Assembly: GCF_002813775.1 (NCBI RefSeq)
Contig: NZ_CP020371.1
Coordinates: 1 to 64,000, forward strand
Reading direction: 5' to 3'
From: Candidatus Thiodictyon syntrophicum
Lineage (GTDB): Bacteria; Pseudomonadota; Gammaproteobacteria; Chromatiales; Chromatiaceae
DNA: 64,000 bases
Below are positions 1 to 9,003 of the stretch, piece by piece. Every line of letters begins with the position of its first letter. The stretch's first letter is position 1. Under the pieces are notes generated by a model. The model was not told the DNA's origin. It made no database searches and worked only from the letters and a program-made list of their open reading frames with translations. Position numbers and translations under genes: made by a program.

Positions 1-906
1 ATGCTTGCAGATCCAAGCACCCTCACCGACAGTGACGAACATTCCGGTTCGAGTCTCGCGGAAACGATGTCGCGTTTGGAACGTCGGCTCGCACAGCGGG
101 CCCCTCAGAATTTTCCCAAAAGATCCCAGCCGACGATTGCTGAAACAAGTATCCTCCAACTACCGATCTGGCCCGAGCAGCGACGTGGGGTCCCCAACGA
201 CTTAGTTCGCGGAGCGCTGTTCACGGTCGGAAACGTCCGCATCAAGCGCAATTTTCTCAAGAACAGCTTAATCGCTACGCTGTCGGGTCTGGAGATCCGT
301 TACACCGGGGAAGAACTCCGGCAAGACGATCAAGACGTCTTCCTGCAAATTGTCCATCTCGCCCGCTTGGTGCCACTAGGCGCCCCAGTTACTTTCACGG
401 CGCACGCGATGCTCCAGAGTCTCAAGTGGCACCCGAACGTCCGCTCCTATACTCGCCTGCGCGACACGATCACAAGGCTCAAGGCCACGGGGCTGGAAGT
501 TAGAGGTGACCAACGAGGGTATTCCGGATCCCTGATCAGAGATTTCTCTTGGAAGGACGACTCCACGGGCAACAACTCAAGGGTCTGGGGCGTCCGCCTG
601 GAACCGGAGATTGCAGCACTTTTCAACCATGTCGCTTACAGCCAGATCGAGTGGGAACAGAGACTTGCCCTAGGCCACCTGGCCAAGTGGCTGCACTCCT
701 TCTACCATACGCACCGGCGACCCGTGGCGATCAGGGTCGATACAATTCGCCGGTTATGCGGATCCGCCACGAAGGACCTGTCAAAGTTCCGACAACTGCT
801 GCGCGATGCCCTCCAGGAACTTTGCGCAGTCACATTTCTAACCGACTACGCGATTAATCCAGAGAGAGATCTCGTCCGCGTGGTCCGCTCGACATCAACC
901 GAGTAG
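1..906 (+). CDS. trfA: TrfA-family plasmid replication initiator
   Basis: A 301-residue protein resembling the replication initiator TrfA of IncP plasmids, which binds iterons in oriV and helps load the host helicase. The family stretch around residues 57-74 (LPIWPEQRRGVPNDLVRG) is followed by the winged-helix body (FTVGNVRIKRNF, then LVPLGAPVTFTAHAML and WLHSFYHTHRRP). Length fits short TrfA forms. The ATG is the first base of the window, suggesting that a circular sequence was rotated to this gene. A run of iterons and an AT-rich tract follows immediately downstream, which supports the role. TrfA family is known; host range and copy number cannot be read from this. Confidence 0.9.
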   Translation: MLADPSTLTDSDEHSGSSLAETMSRLERRLAQRAPQNFPKRSQPTIAETSILQLPIWPEQRRGVPNDLVRGALFTVGNVRIKRNFLKNSLIATLSGLEIRYTGEELRQDDQDVFLQIVHLARLVPLGAPVTFTAHAMLQSLKWHPNVRSYTRLRDTITRLKATGLEVRGDQRGYSGSLIRDFSWKDDSTGNNSRVWGVRLEPEIAALFNHVAYSQIEWEQRLALGHLAKWLHSFYHTHRRPVAIRVDTIRRLCGSATKDLSKFRQLLRDALQELCAVTFLTDYAINPERDLVRVVRSTSTE

Positions 907-966
907 GCGCCACCGACCCCCGTTGGGCTGGTTGCCAAATTCAGGGGCCGAAAGGGCAAGGAATTC

Positions 967-1773
967 GTGTCGTGAAGTAGACCGTCAGCACCCCGCGGTG
1001 CTCCCCCGGGCGCCCACCCTGGAACGACATCTCGCCCGCTCACGAGTTTTTTTGCCGAGTTCGTGCGGCAACCCAGCCGTTCTTCACCGCAACCTCTCGC
1101 TAACCCTAAAGTCTCGCTTCTCGCCAGATCCTTAGATCCTTACGCTGGTGCGCAGACTGCAACCGCCGCTCCTTCGGCCTACCCCACTGCACGACCAACC
1201 TCCGGAAAGCAGGCGGCTGGCCGGTGGCCGATCCTTTGTAGACAAGAGCGCTTGGCGTGAACTGACTCGCGCTCGTGCTCCGTCTCGACAAATCCTCCTG
1301 TTCGTAAGACTCACCGCGATCCGCGATCCGCGCTCGTGCAACGAGGTAGGACAAGCCGCCCAATCTTCGTGGGGCAAGGCTATTCTCGTCTCAGTCCAGA
1401 TCCGGGAGCCGCGTTGTCGACCTCGTGCATCGAAGTAGGCAGTTCTCACCCCACCCTCGGTCTCCAGTCTCGTGCAATGAAGTAGCGGATGCGCAGTTGT
1501 CCCCGGGTCGCCTGTCAGCGCCGCAACCGCCAGCGGCACCCCGCTACCACGCCAGTCAAGGTCGGTAAGTGCTTACTCGTCTTCGAGGATCGTGTTCGCT
1601 GCTCCCCGATTTCCCACACCGTCCACACGCCGCCAACGCCCTCGGACTCGCTTGTGCGGCACCCAACACTCGTGCAATGAAGTCGCTGATTCGTGCAACG
1701 GAGTAGACCCATGCGTGCAACGAAGTAGGTGATCTCGTGCAAAGAGGTAGATTATTTCGTGCTTTGAGGTAGA
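967..1773. repeat. Iteron array of the TrfA-type origin (oriV)
   Basis: Nine copies of a 16-17 bp direct repeat close to CGTGCAACGAAGTAGG start at about 967, 1335, 1424, 1471, 1671, 1692, 1714, 1736 and 1758. The last five are evenly spaced by 21-22 bp, two helical turns, as expected for tandem initiator binding sites. They differ at a few central bases (AACGA, ATGA, AAAGA, CTTTGA). The array lies just downstream of trfA and ends at an AT-rich tract. The stretch 907-1670 between the dispersed copies holds no convincing gene. Confidence 0.85.
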
Positions 1774-1875
1774 CAAAAGTCGATTTTTTGCATATTTTTT
1801 TTTATATTACATCATGTTACAGCGTTCTCGCGAAACCCTAATCTTTATCTTAATCTTCTTTTTAATCGTTTCTTA
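1774..1875. other. AT-rich tract of oriV (probable unwinding region)
   Basis: About 100 bp of strongly AT-rich sequence in an otherwise GC-rich window, including long T runs (about 1785-1803) and TTATATTAC. It directly follows the last iteron, the usual position of the DNA unwinding element. I did not find a perfect DnaA box. Confidence 0.7.
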
Positions 1876-2152
1876 AGAAAGCTCTCTAACTTGTGTCGAC
1901 TCCCCAGGGAGTTTCCGTGTCAGCCAAGTCCTGACTGGACATCGGTTAACTTCAAACTCGTGGAACCGGCAATTGCGGTCCCAGCCGAGGCCCAAATACT
2001 GTTGCGCACGGACGTTACGGCCTACCTGGGCCTGCGTGAGAAAGACCAGCCTCAGATGAGGGAGACGGTGCAGTGGTCGGCCTGTCGCGTGCTTGGTTCA
2101 CGCGATGACGGCATCGCTGCGAGGCGGGGAAACTGCTGGTGTCGTGTCGGCG
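1876..2152. other. Intergenic stretch without recognised gene
   Basis: Open frames exist here on the plus strand, but none has a recognisable domain or start context. It separates the origin from the convergent recombinase gene. Confidence 0.4.
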
Positions 2153-3139
2153 TCAGAGCAGACCCTCTCCGGCATGATCTTGGAACTCCGCACTGCGGCG
2201 CACGTAGACCATCACGGTTTTCGGGTCCTTGTGGCGGGAGACCTCCATCATCTTGAACAGACTCGCCTTGGCCAGCGCCGCCGAAGTCATGAAGCCGGCG
2301 CGCAGGCTATGGCCGGCGTAGTCGTCGGGATCGAGGCCGACGGCGCGCGCGCAGCGCTTGACCACCCCAGCGATGCTGTGAGCGCTGAGCGACTCCCCTG
2401 ACACCACGTCGCCGCGGTACATGCGGCGAAAGACCGGCCCGTTGATGATGGCCGCGCCGGCAAGCCAGTCGCGCACCGCCCGCACCGGACAGTAGGCCTC
2501 GCCGCGGATGACCGGCACGATCTGCCCCAGCCCTTCGGCATCCGTTTTTGACTGACGGATATGCACCCGCAGCCCGCGCTGGGCCTCCTCGAGATCCTCC
2601 ACGCGCAACGCCGCCAGTTCCGCCCGGCGCAACGCGCCGGCAAACCCGAGCGTGAGGAGGGCCCGATCACGCCGTCCCTGGTGCGTCGTGTTGTCCAGCG
2701 TATCGACCATCGCCCGCAACACCTCAGCGAGCGCCGGGGCCTTCTGCTGCGGCGCCGCGCCACGGGTGCGGGCAATACCGTGCAGGGTGCCGCGCACCAG
2801 TTCCGCGTTGGTCGGCGGCTCGTAGTCGCATAACCGGTGGGCGAGCCGGATCGCCGCGGCTCGACGGCGGATGGTGCTCACCTTGCGGCCCTGCTCGGCC
2901 TCCGCGGCGAGGTAGGCCGCCACCGTCTCTGGCGTGGCGGGCAGGGCGCACAAGCCGCGGGCATCACACCAAGCGGTATACAGTGTCCAATCAGACCGGT
3001 AGGCGCGGCGCGTCGCTGCGGCGTGCCGCGCGGCGAAGTAGTGCGCGAGGCGGGTCCGGTCAGCGTCGCCCAGGAGCGCGTCCGCGGTGACGGACGGCGC
3101 GCCGACGGGCCAGGGCAGGGGCGGGGCGTTGGCGGCCAT
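2153..3139 (-). CDS. Tyrosine recombinase/integrase
   Basis: A 328-residue site-specific recombinase of the phage-integrase family. The N-terminal SAM-like core-binding domain covers about residues 25-110 (RRAYRSDWTLYTAWC). The catalytic domain shows the expected residues: Arg in ALRRAEL (about 171), Lys about 198 (RQSKTD), HSLR (His277, Arg280), His303 in SRHKDPKT and the Tyr nucleophile at about 312 (VYVRR). All catalytic positions appear intact. Placed between the origin and kfrA, it could resolve plasmid multimers, but it could equally be a resident integrase of an older insertion; no att site was identified. Confidence 0.88.
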   Translation of the reverse strand: MAANAPPLPWPVGAPSVTADALLGDADRTRLAHYFAARHAAATRRAYRSDWTLYTAWCDARGLCALPATPETVAAYLAAEAEQGRKVSTIRRRAAAIRLAHRLCDYEPPTNAELVRGTLHGIARTRGAAPQQKAPALAEVLRAMVDTLDNTTHQGRRDRALLTLGFAGALRRAELAALRVEDLEEAQRGLRVHIRQSKTDAEGLGQIVPVIRGEAYCPVRAVRDWLAGAAIINGPVFRRMYRGDVVSGESLSAHSIAGVVKRCARAVGLDPDDYAGHSLRAGFMTSAALAKASLFKMMEVSRHKDPKTVMVYVRRSAEFQDHAGEGLL

Positions 3140-3443
3140 GGTGGTGCGGTTCCTGGGTCAGCGGGCGGGGTGACGCGCAGCGTTGCGCGGCTGGGGTCCG
3201 CGTTGGCGTGGGCGCGGCGGGCTGCGGCATTCGCCATGGTAGTCCAAACGGCGTTAGCTAACGAGAAAGGGGATTATCGCAATCTATCAACAAAAAAGCA
3301 GCGTTTCTCACTGAAAAGCATATAACATACTCTCAGTGTTTTTCTCTCGTGACGCACGGCAGGCTACGCCAGGACCAGGCCGGGCAGGGCAGGGTGCCGC
3401 CCATGCTGAGCGACTGGGCAGTAACTCCAGGGTACGTAGACAG
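3140..3443. promoter_or_regulatory. Divergent promoter region between recombinase and kfrA
   Basis: About 300 bp between divergent genes. It contains a perfect 12-bp palindrome CGTTAGCTAACG near 3251-3262 and a wider inverted repeat with CACTGA near 3310 and TCAGTG near 3334 flanking an AT-rich centre (AAGCATATAACATACTC). KfrA proteins usually bind repeats in their own promoters, so these are candidate operators; that assignment is inference. Confidence 0.5.
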
Positions 3444-4484
3444 ATGGCCAGCATCACGACAACCCGCGAGTCGGCCAAGACGGCGGCCCTGGCAATCCTG
3501 CGCCGCGGCGAACGCCCGACCGCGGAGAAGGTCCGCGCCGCGCTCGGTCACGGGGCCCAGCAGACCATCCTCAGCGCCCTTGATGAATTTTGGGCCGAAC
3601 TGGGCGAGCGGCTGCGCGAGCCACGACTACCGACGGCGGTGGTCGACGCCGCCGCGGCCTTGTGGTCGCTGGCCCTGCAGGAGGGTGCGCAGCAGTGGGA
3701 CACCGAGCGGGCCGCGGCCGCGACCCGGGTGGCGGAACTGGCGGCCCTGATCGACCAGTTGCGGGTGGAGCAGGCGGCGATGCTGACCCAGTGCGACCAG
3801 CACCAGGGCGAGAACCGACAACTGACGGCGCGCTTGGATGAGGCGACCTTGGCGCTCGGTGCCACCCGGCAGGAGGCGGCCGACTTGACGCATCGGGTGC
3901 AAGGCCTCGAAGCGGTCGCCGCGGCGTTACGCAGCGAACTCGCGGCGGAGCGCACCGGTCGCGCGGGCGATCAGGCAACCTGGCTCCAGCAGGTCGATGA
4001 AACCCGCCAACGGCTGAAGGCGGCCGAGGGGGCCTTGGCCAAGACCCAGCGGGCGTTGGACCAAATCCGGGACACCGAGGCGGCGCAACGCGCCGACTTG
4101 GCACGGACCAGCCAACGCGGTGCGGACCTGGAGCGACACCTCCAGGAGCAGGTGGCCGCCGTCGCCGACCTGCGCACGCGCATGGAGGACCAAGCCGCGC
4201 AGCAGCGGGAGCTGCAAGCCGCGCTGGCGACGGCGACGCACGAACGCGACCAAGCGGCCGGTGCCGCGGCCCAGGCCGACACCGAGTGCGCGACCCTGCG
4301 CGCCCGCTGCGCCTACCTCGAACAGGAGCGTCAGACCCATCTGGCACAGCTCGCCGCGGGCAGTGAGGCCTCGGTGGAGGCCGCCCGGGCGCTCCGGCGG
4401 GACCTTCAAGAGCTGCTCCGGCCGGTACTCGAACAACGCAATCCACCGACCGCGCCAGTGCCGGGGGCAGTGCCGACCCCGTGA
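3444..4484 (+). CDS. kfrA: KfrA-like plasmid DNA-binding coiled-coil protein
   Basis: A 346-residue protein with the KfrA N-terminal DNA-binding region (about residues 5-70, GERPTAEKVRAALGHG) followed by a long alanine/glutamine-rich coiled coil (about 75-325) and a short Pro-rich tail. KfrA proteins are plasmid-encoded autorepressors that help organise and stably maintain low-copy plasmids. I start at the ATG of MASITTTRES because the KfrA domain begins there; the frame is open 108 bp further upstream, without family-like sequence. Position beside trfA and a recombinase fits a maintenance block. Confidence 0.85.
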   Translation: MASITTTRESAKTAALAILRRGERPTAEKVRAALGHGAQQTILSALDEFWAELGERLREPRLPTAVVDAAAALWSLALQEGAQQWDTERAAAATRVAELAALIDQLRVEQAAMLTQCDQHQGENRQLTARLDEATLALGATRQEAADLTHRVQGLEAVAAALRSELAAERTGRAGDQATWLQQVDETRQRLKAAEGALAKTQRALDQIRDTEAAQRADLARTSQRGADLERHLQEQVAAVADLRTRMEDQAAQQRELQAALATATHERDQAAGAAAQADTECATLRARCAYLEQERQTHLAQLAAGSEASVEAARALRRDLQELLRPVLEQRNPPTAPVPGAVPTP

Positions 4485-4532
4485 GTGTCGCGGTCAGGGC
4501 ACGCCAACCCATCCCGGAGCACCACCGATCCA

Positions 4533-5997
4533 ATGACCGCCACCCTCTCCAGCGCCGACATGGTCGAGATCCTCGCCGCGGCCAATGGTACCGTCGCGCA
4601 GGAATATACCGACCACGATCTGGTGTGTACCCAGGGCGCGGTGCCCCCGGACTTGGACGGCACCCTGTACCGCAACGGGCCGGGCCGCCTGGAATGCGGC
4701 GGCCTGCCCTATGGCCACGCCTTCGACGGGGACGGCCACGTCCAGCGCCTGGCCTGCGCCGGGGGACGCGTGCGCTATACCAATCGCTTCGTGCGCACTC
4801 CGGACTTCGTTGCGGAAGAAGTGGCCGGCCGCCTGCTGTATCGCGGGTTCGGTACCAATCGGCCGGGCGGGGTGCTGGCCAATGCCCTGCGTCTACGATT
4901 CAAGAACACCGCCAACACCAATGTCATCTGGCATAGCGGTCAGCTCCTCGCCTTGTGGGAGGGCGGGCTGCCCTACCGCTTGGACCCCCGCAGCCTCGCG
5001 ACGCTGGGGGCGGATGACTATGCCGGAAAGCTGCGCAATCCGTTCTCGCCCCTCGACCGCTGGCTGACCCCGGAACTACCCTTTTCCGCCCATCCACGCC
5101 GCGATGCGACCACCGGCGACCTGTTCAACTTCGGCGTCCTGCCCGGTGCCAGGCAAAACCGGCTGATCCTCTACCGCGTGGCCGCCGACGGCACCCTGGT
5201 CGAGCGCCGGGTCCAGGTACTGCCCCATTGCAGCTTCATCCACGACTTCGCCCTCACCCGCCGCTACCTCGTCTTCCTGGTGCCCCAGGCGGCCTACGAT
5301 TTCACCCGGGTCCTGCTCGGGCTCAGGACCCTGGTGAGCTCACTGCGCGTCGCCGGGGAGCGGCCCCTGGAGGTGTTGCTGATCCCGCGCGACGGTGGAC
5401 CCGCGCCACCTGGCGGCCGGTCCGGGGTTCGTGTTCCACATCGCCCAGGGCTATGACCGCGCCGATGGGACGCTGGAACTGGACCTGGTCCGCTACCCCG
5501 AATTCCCCCGGCTCGAGTGTCCCGCGTCAGTGTTCGCGCCCGACCGCCCGATCCTGGCCCCGAAGCTCGAGCGTCTGACCATCGACCCCGTGGCCGGTAC
5601 CTGCCGCACCCGCCCCCTTGAGTCCGCGGATCGCTGAGCTGCCGCGGGTCGCACCGGGCGGTGACGGGCCGCGGCGCTACATTTTCAGTCTCGGTGCCCC
5701 GCCGTCAGGCCGCGCCCCTTTTTGACGTGCATCCAGCGGCTGGATACGCAGACCGGGGCGGACCTGGTCCAGGAGTTCCATCCCGACCTCCCGGGCGAGC
5801 CCATCCCGATCCCCGGCGGTCGCGACGAGGCCGCCTGGGTGCTGACCCTCGTCTACCGGGCGGCGGCCCGCCGCACGGACCTGGTGATGCTGCGCGGCGC
5901 CGACTTGGGTCTCCAGGCGGTCCTGCCCCTACCCCACGCGACCCCGCCCGGGTTTCATGGGAATTGGGTGGAGGCCGCGGTACTGGGGGGCTCCTGA
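4533..5997 (+). pseudogene. Carotenoid oxygenase (RPE65/CCD family), frameshifted
   Basis: A complete-length but broken carotenoid cleavage oxygenase. The first frame (4533 to about 5400) carries the family start (GTLYRNGPGRLE, HAFDGDGHVQ, NTANTNV, SFIHDFALT). The reading then jumps frame near 5400 (into AGPGFVFHIAQGYDRADG), near 5620 (RRYIFSLGAPP) and near 5720 (QTGADLVQEFHPDLPGEP), ending with the family C-terminus PPGFHGNWVE. Such iron enzymes cleave carotenoid polyenes oxidatively; His ligands HAF, H in NVIWH, HDF and GFHG remain visible. At least three frameshifts mean no full product unless they are sequencing errors. No partner genes adjoin it. Confidence 0.85.
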
Positions 5998-6121
5998 TCA
6001 CCGCTCGGGCTCGCCGGGCACGGAACCGAGCGCCCCCGGCGTCTTCGGGTGAGGGCCGATGGTCCCGGCGGGAGCCGGGTTGCTACATCATGGCGCAGAG
6101 GTGCCGCGCGCAGCAGTCTTG

Positions 6122-7126
6122 TCATTTGGTCTTCCTGGTGACCCTAAAACTATCCCAGGTGCCGATCGCGCCTTGTCCGAACAACCGCTCAGACAGCGGG
6201 ATCGACACGCTCAACTCAGGCGCCGCAGGATGCTGGTAAGGAAATGCGTCGAGCAGGCTGAACAGACCATGGCCGATGACGAACGAATTGAGGCGATCTT
6301 TCAACGGTTCCCCATCACCGGTGGAAGGCGCGTAGCCCGTATAGGACATCCCTTGCTTATCCAGTGGGATGCCGACATTGTCAACGCGGGTGAAGACCTG
6401 TCCGTTAAGGAAGTACTCGACGTACGATTCGTGCGGCCCGCGCGTGTAGCGAATGGCGACCTTGGCGGTTTTGCCGGGTTTGATCTTCGCTGTTTTGATG
6501 ATCTGGGTGTAGGCGAGGTCGAGCGGGGTTCCCGGACTGGCCGTCACGACGGTGGGTAACCTTTCGATCAATGCGAATGCCGTGTCACCTGCGATGAACC
6601 AATCAAACAGCTGCCCCGTCTCGAAATTGATCATGTTGAGCACGACGCCGGCTTGCTGCCCCGGCAGCAGGGTCTGCTCGAACGGCTTGTCACACGGGTC
6701 ACCAACATTGAGGTAGGATCCAGGAGGGCCATAGCAGCCGACGATGATGCGGCCGTCCTGCGTGCCAGGCGTCTGCGCAGTAATGTTGGCGGAGAATTCC
6801 AGTGAACCTGTCTCTGGTACCTCAAAGCTTTGCGTGCTGATCCCCAGGTATTTCAGATGGTCGAACACGCTGTAATCGGCGCCGACGTGGAAGGGCGCCG
6901 CGCTGACGGTCGTCCCGAACTTCGTGACGGAGCGCGTGCCGCCCGCGTTCAACTCCAGCGGGCCGTAGATGTTGGCCCACATCTGCTGATACTCGCTTTC
7001 GCCTTGCGCGTCGTATTTCACCACTTGGGTGCCCGGCGGGGCCGTCCCAGCCATGGTGCTGCCTGCCACGACCAGTAGTGCTGCCGCTGTCAACGCGACA
7101 AGACATCCGCGATCAGCGATGTTCAT
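6122..7126 (-). CDS. Secreted protein of unknown function
   Basis: About 334 residues with a clear signal peptide (MNIADRGCLVALTAAALLVV, cleavage after TMA). The ATG at 7126 is chosen because it starts the signal peptide and has GAGG seven bases upstream; the open frame extends further. The mature part is rich in beta-type segments and includes GRIIVGCYGPPGSYLNVGDP with two Cys, and a C-terminal region IGTWDSFRVTRK. It loosely recalls DUF6081-type secreted proteins, but I cannot confirm that. It stands alone between the carotenoid oxygenase relic and capA. Confidence 0.6.
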   Translation of the reverse strand: MNIADRGCLVALTAAALLVVAGSTMAGTAPPGTQVVKYDAQGESEYQQMWANIYGPLELNAGGTRSVTKFGTTVSAAPFHVGADYSVFDHLKYLGISTQSFEVPETGSLEFSANITAQTPGTQDGRIIVGCYGPPGSYLNVGDPCDKPFEQTLLPGQQAGVVLNMINFETGQLFDWFIAGDTAFALIERLPTVVTASPGTPLDLAYTQIIKTAKIKPGKTAKVAIRYTRGPHESYVEYFLNGQVFTRVDNVGIPLDKQGMSYTGYAPSTGDGEPLKDRLNSFVIGHGLFSLLDAFPYQHPAAPELSVSIPLSERLFGQGAIGTWDSFRVTRKTK

Positions 7127-7440
7127 TGCAAACCTCACAATTTCAGTCAGCCCCCGCACGGCCCGCGAATGCGATGCACCGGACAGGAATACCGTATTCG
7201 CGCCGTTGTGTCCCGGTCTCACGATCGGTTTGGCGTTTGGTTCTGCCTGCATGGGCTTAGCGGCACCACTGTGCTAAAGCCTGAGCATATTAGTAGGAGA
7301 AACCAGAAATCGACCTAAGTCAAGACAAATTTTCAGCGGGAACTTGCCGGGCGATGGTGTCACCCGTGCGCCAGGCAAATATGGGGCTTGGACGTTGTGT
7401 ACCTGTGGTCTTCGGGCTGTCCACTGATCCAGCCCGGCGG
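7127..7440. other. Intergenic region, nothing recognised
   Basis: About 310 bp between the secreted-protein start and the CapA stop. It must contain the minus-strand promoter of the former. Short open frames here have no supporting features. Confidence 0.4.
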
Positions 7441-9003
7441 CTATCCGTCGCTGGGGTCACCGCCAGGGATCACTGGCGGCCCGGGTCCCTCGAGGGTCTC
7501 TATCCAGAGTTCGCGACAGCGTGCGAGTGCGGCCGCAGCGTCCCAGCCCGAGAAGCCGAAACCGTTCCAGCGATAGGCCGCGACCCGGGTGCGCGGCGTC
7601 GCGGGGTCCGGTACCAGAAAGGAGTCGCCGCGGTGCAGGGCGCACAGGACCCTGCTGTCGTCCGGCAAGAGCGCGGTGTCGAGCAGCGGCCAGGCGAGCG
7701 CGCTCCCGCGCCAGCGGGGGACCAGCCCCTGCGGCGAGATTGCATAAACGTAGGGGCGCGGGTCGTCCGCCAGGTCCAGCGACGACGGGTGTCGTTCCAG
7801 GGCCAGCAGCAGGGTCGGGCCCTGCGCTCCTGCAAGCCGGCCGGCATCCAGAGCCAGGAGTTCCAGCGGCCGGGTCTGCCACCGCGCGTGGCCCGACTCC
7901 AGGGCCGCGAGCGCGATCCGCGTGGGTGCGCCCGGCGTATCCGCGGCGACTGACACCGGCCGCAGCACCAGCCCCGCCACCCTGAAATCGGGGCCCAGGG
8001 CGACCGTACAGGCGTCGCGTGGCGCTCCCGTGGCAGGGCTCTGCGGCGACGCCTGGACCAACTGCGGGAAGGCGCTCCCGACCGGCGTCCGGGTGGCGAT
8101 CAGGGTGCACCTCAGCCGCCCCTGCCCGATCCGGCAGTCGGCGAGTGCACCCTGCTTGGTGGCCGGGTATTTCTGATCGAAGACATGATTGCCGAGCGAA
8201 TAGAATACCGGCTTGCCGTCCAGACATTCCGCCGGCTGGACCACATGGGGGTGGTGACCGACGATCAGGTCCGCGCCCTGACCGATCAGCCAGCGCGCCG
8301 CCCGGCGCTGTTCGATCGAGGGCCACTCCAGCAGTTCGCTGCCCCAATGCACAGAGACCACCACCAGGTTCGCCAGCCGGCGGGCCAGGCGCAGCCGCTG
8401 CGCGAGCAGCCGGGAGGGCAGGGCGAGGCGCCGGCCCTGGGCGTCCGGCACCATTGAGAAGGCCACCAGGCCCAGGGTCACGCCGCCCAGGCGCCGGAAG
8501 CGCGGCGATCCCTCAAAGTCGACGGCGTCCAATCCGGCCCGCGCCAGCGCCTCGCCGGTGGCCCGCAGCCCCGCTTCGCCCAGATCGCCCGCGTGGTTGT
8601 TGGCCAGCCCGAGGGTGCGAAAACCTGCCGCGCTCAGGCGCTGCACTGCGGTCTCGGGGATGGCGAAGCAGGGTCGGGGCTGGGGACTTGGCACACACTC
8701 GGTGGCGACACCCACCGCGCCCTCCAGGTTGCCCAGGACCCAATCGGCCTGGCGGAAGAGCGGCGGCCAGCGGTCCCAAGGGCCCTGGCCAGTGCGCTGC
8801 ATCTCGGCCTGCACCTGGCGCGACAACAGGATATCTCCAGTGAAAAGGAGTTGAACTTCACCCGCAACCCCCGCCAGGCCCCGGCGGTCGGCCCCGGCCA
8901 GCCCTTCCCCGCAGCGGCCCCCGGGGGGCCACAGGAACAGGAACAGGAACAGGACGAGGATCCCCCTCCAGGCCCCTGGCCCCCATGCGTCCCAACTGAT
9001 CAA
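7441..9003 (-). CDS. capA: CapA-family metallophosphatase-like protein
   Basis: A 520-residue protein with an N-terminal hydrophobic segment (GILVLFLFLFLWPPGG), a probable signal anchor, then a PGA_cap (CapA) domain: FTGDILLSR, NLEGAV, GLANNHAGD, SVHWGSE and IVGHHPHVVQ, ending its core with FYSLGNHVFDQ. CapA homologues contribute to poly-gamma-glutamate or other surface polymer assembly. The last 150 residues are an extra C-terminal part not typical of the family. Its start overlaps the stop of the upstream DUF3160 gene by four bases, so the two are translationally coupled. A complete cap operon is absent here, so the substrate is unknown. Confidence 0.85.
   Translation of the reverse strand: MISWDAWGPGAWRGILVLFLFLFLWPPGGRCGEGLAGADRRGLAGVAGEVQLLFTGDILLSRQVQAEMQRTGQGPWDRWPPLFRQADWVLGNLEGAVGVATECVPSPQPRPCFAIPETAVQRLSAAGFRTLGLANNHAGDLGEAGLRATGEALARAGLDAVDFEGSPRFRRLGGVTLGLVAFSMVPDAQGRRLALPSRLLAQRLRLARRLANLVVVSVHWGSELLEWPSIEQRRAARWLIGQGADLIVGHHPHVVQPAECLDGKPVFYSLGNHVFDQKYPATKQGALADCRIGQGRLRCTLIATRTPVGSAFPQLVQASPQSPATGAPRDACTVALGPDFRVAGLVLRPVSVAADTPGAPTRIALAALESGHARWQTRPLELLALDAGRLAGAQGPTLLLALERHPSSLDLADDPRPYVYAISPQGLVPRWRGSALAWPLLDTALLPDDSRVLCALHRGDSFLVPDPATPRTRVAAYRWNGFGFSGWDAAAALARCRELWIETLEGPGPPVIPGGDPSDG

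Noticed and set aside
966-1773. Direct repeats near trfA as a CRISPR array
   Set aside because: Repeats are 16-17 bp and spaced by only about 5 bp where tandem, without spacers; they are iterons beside an initiator gene.
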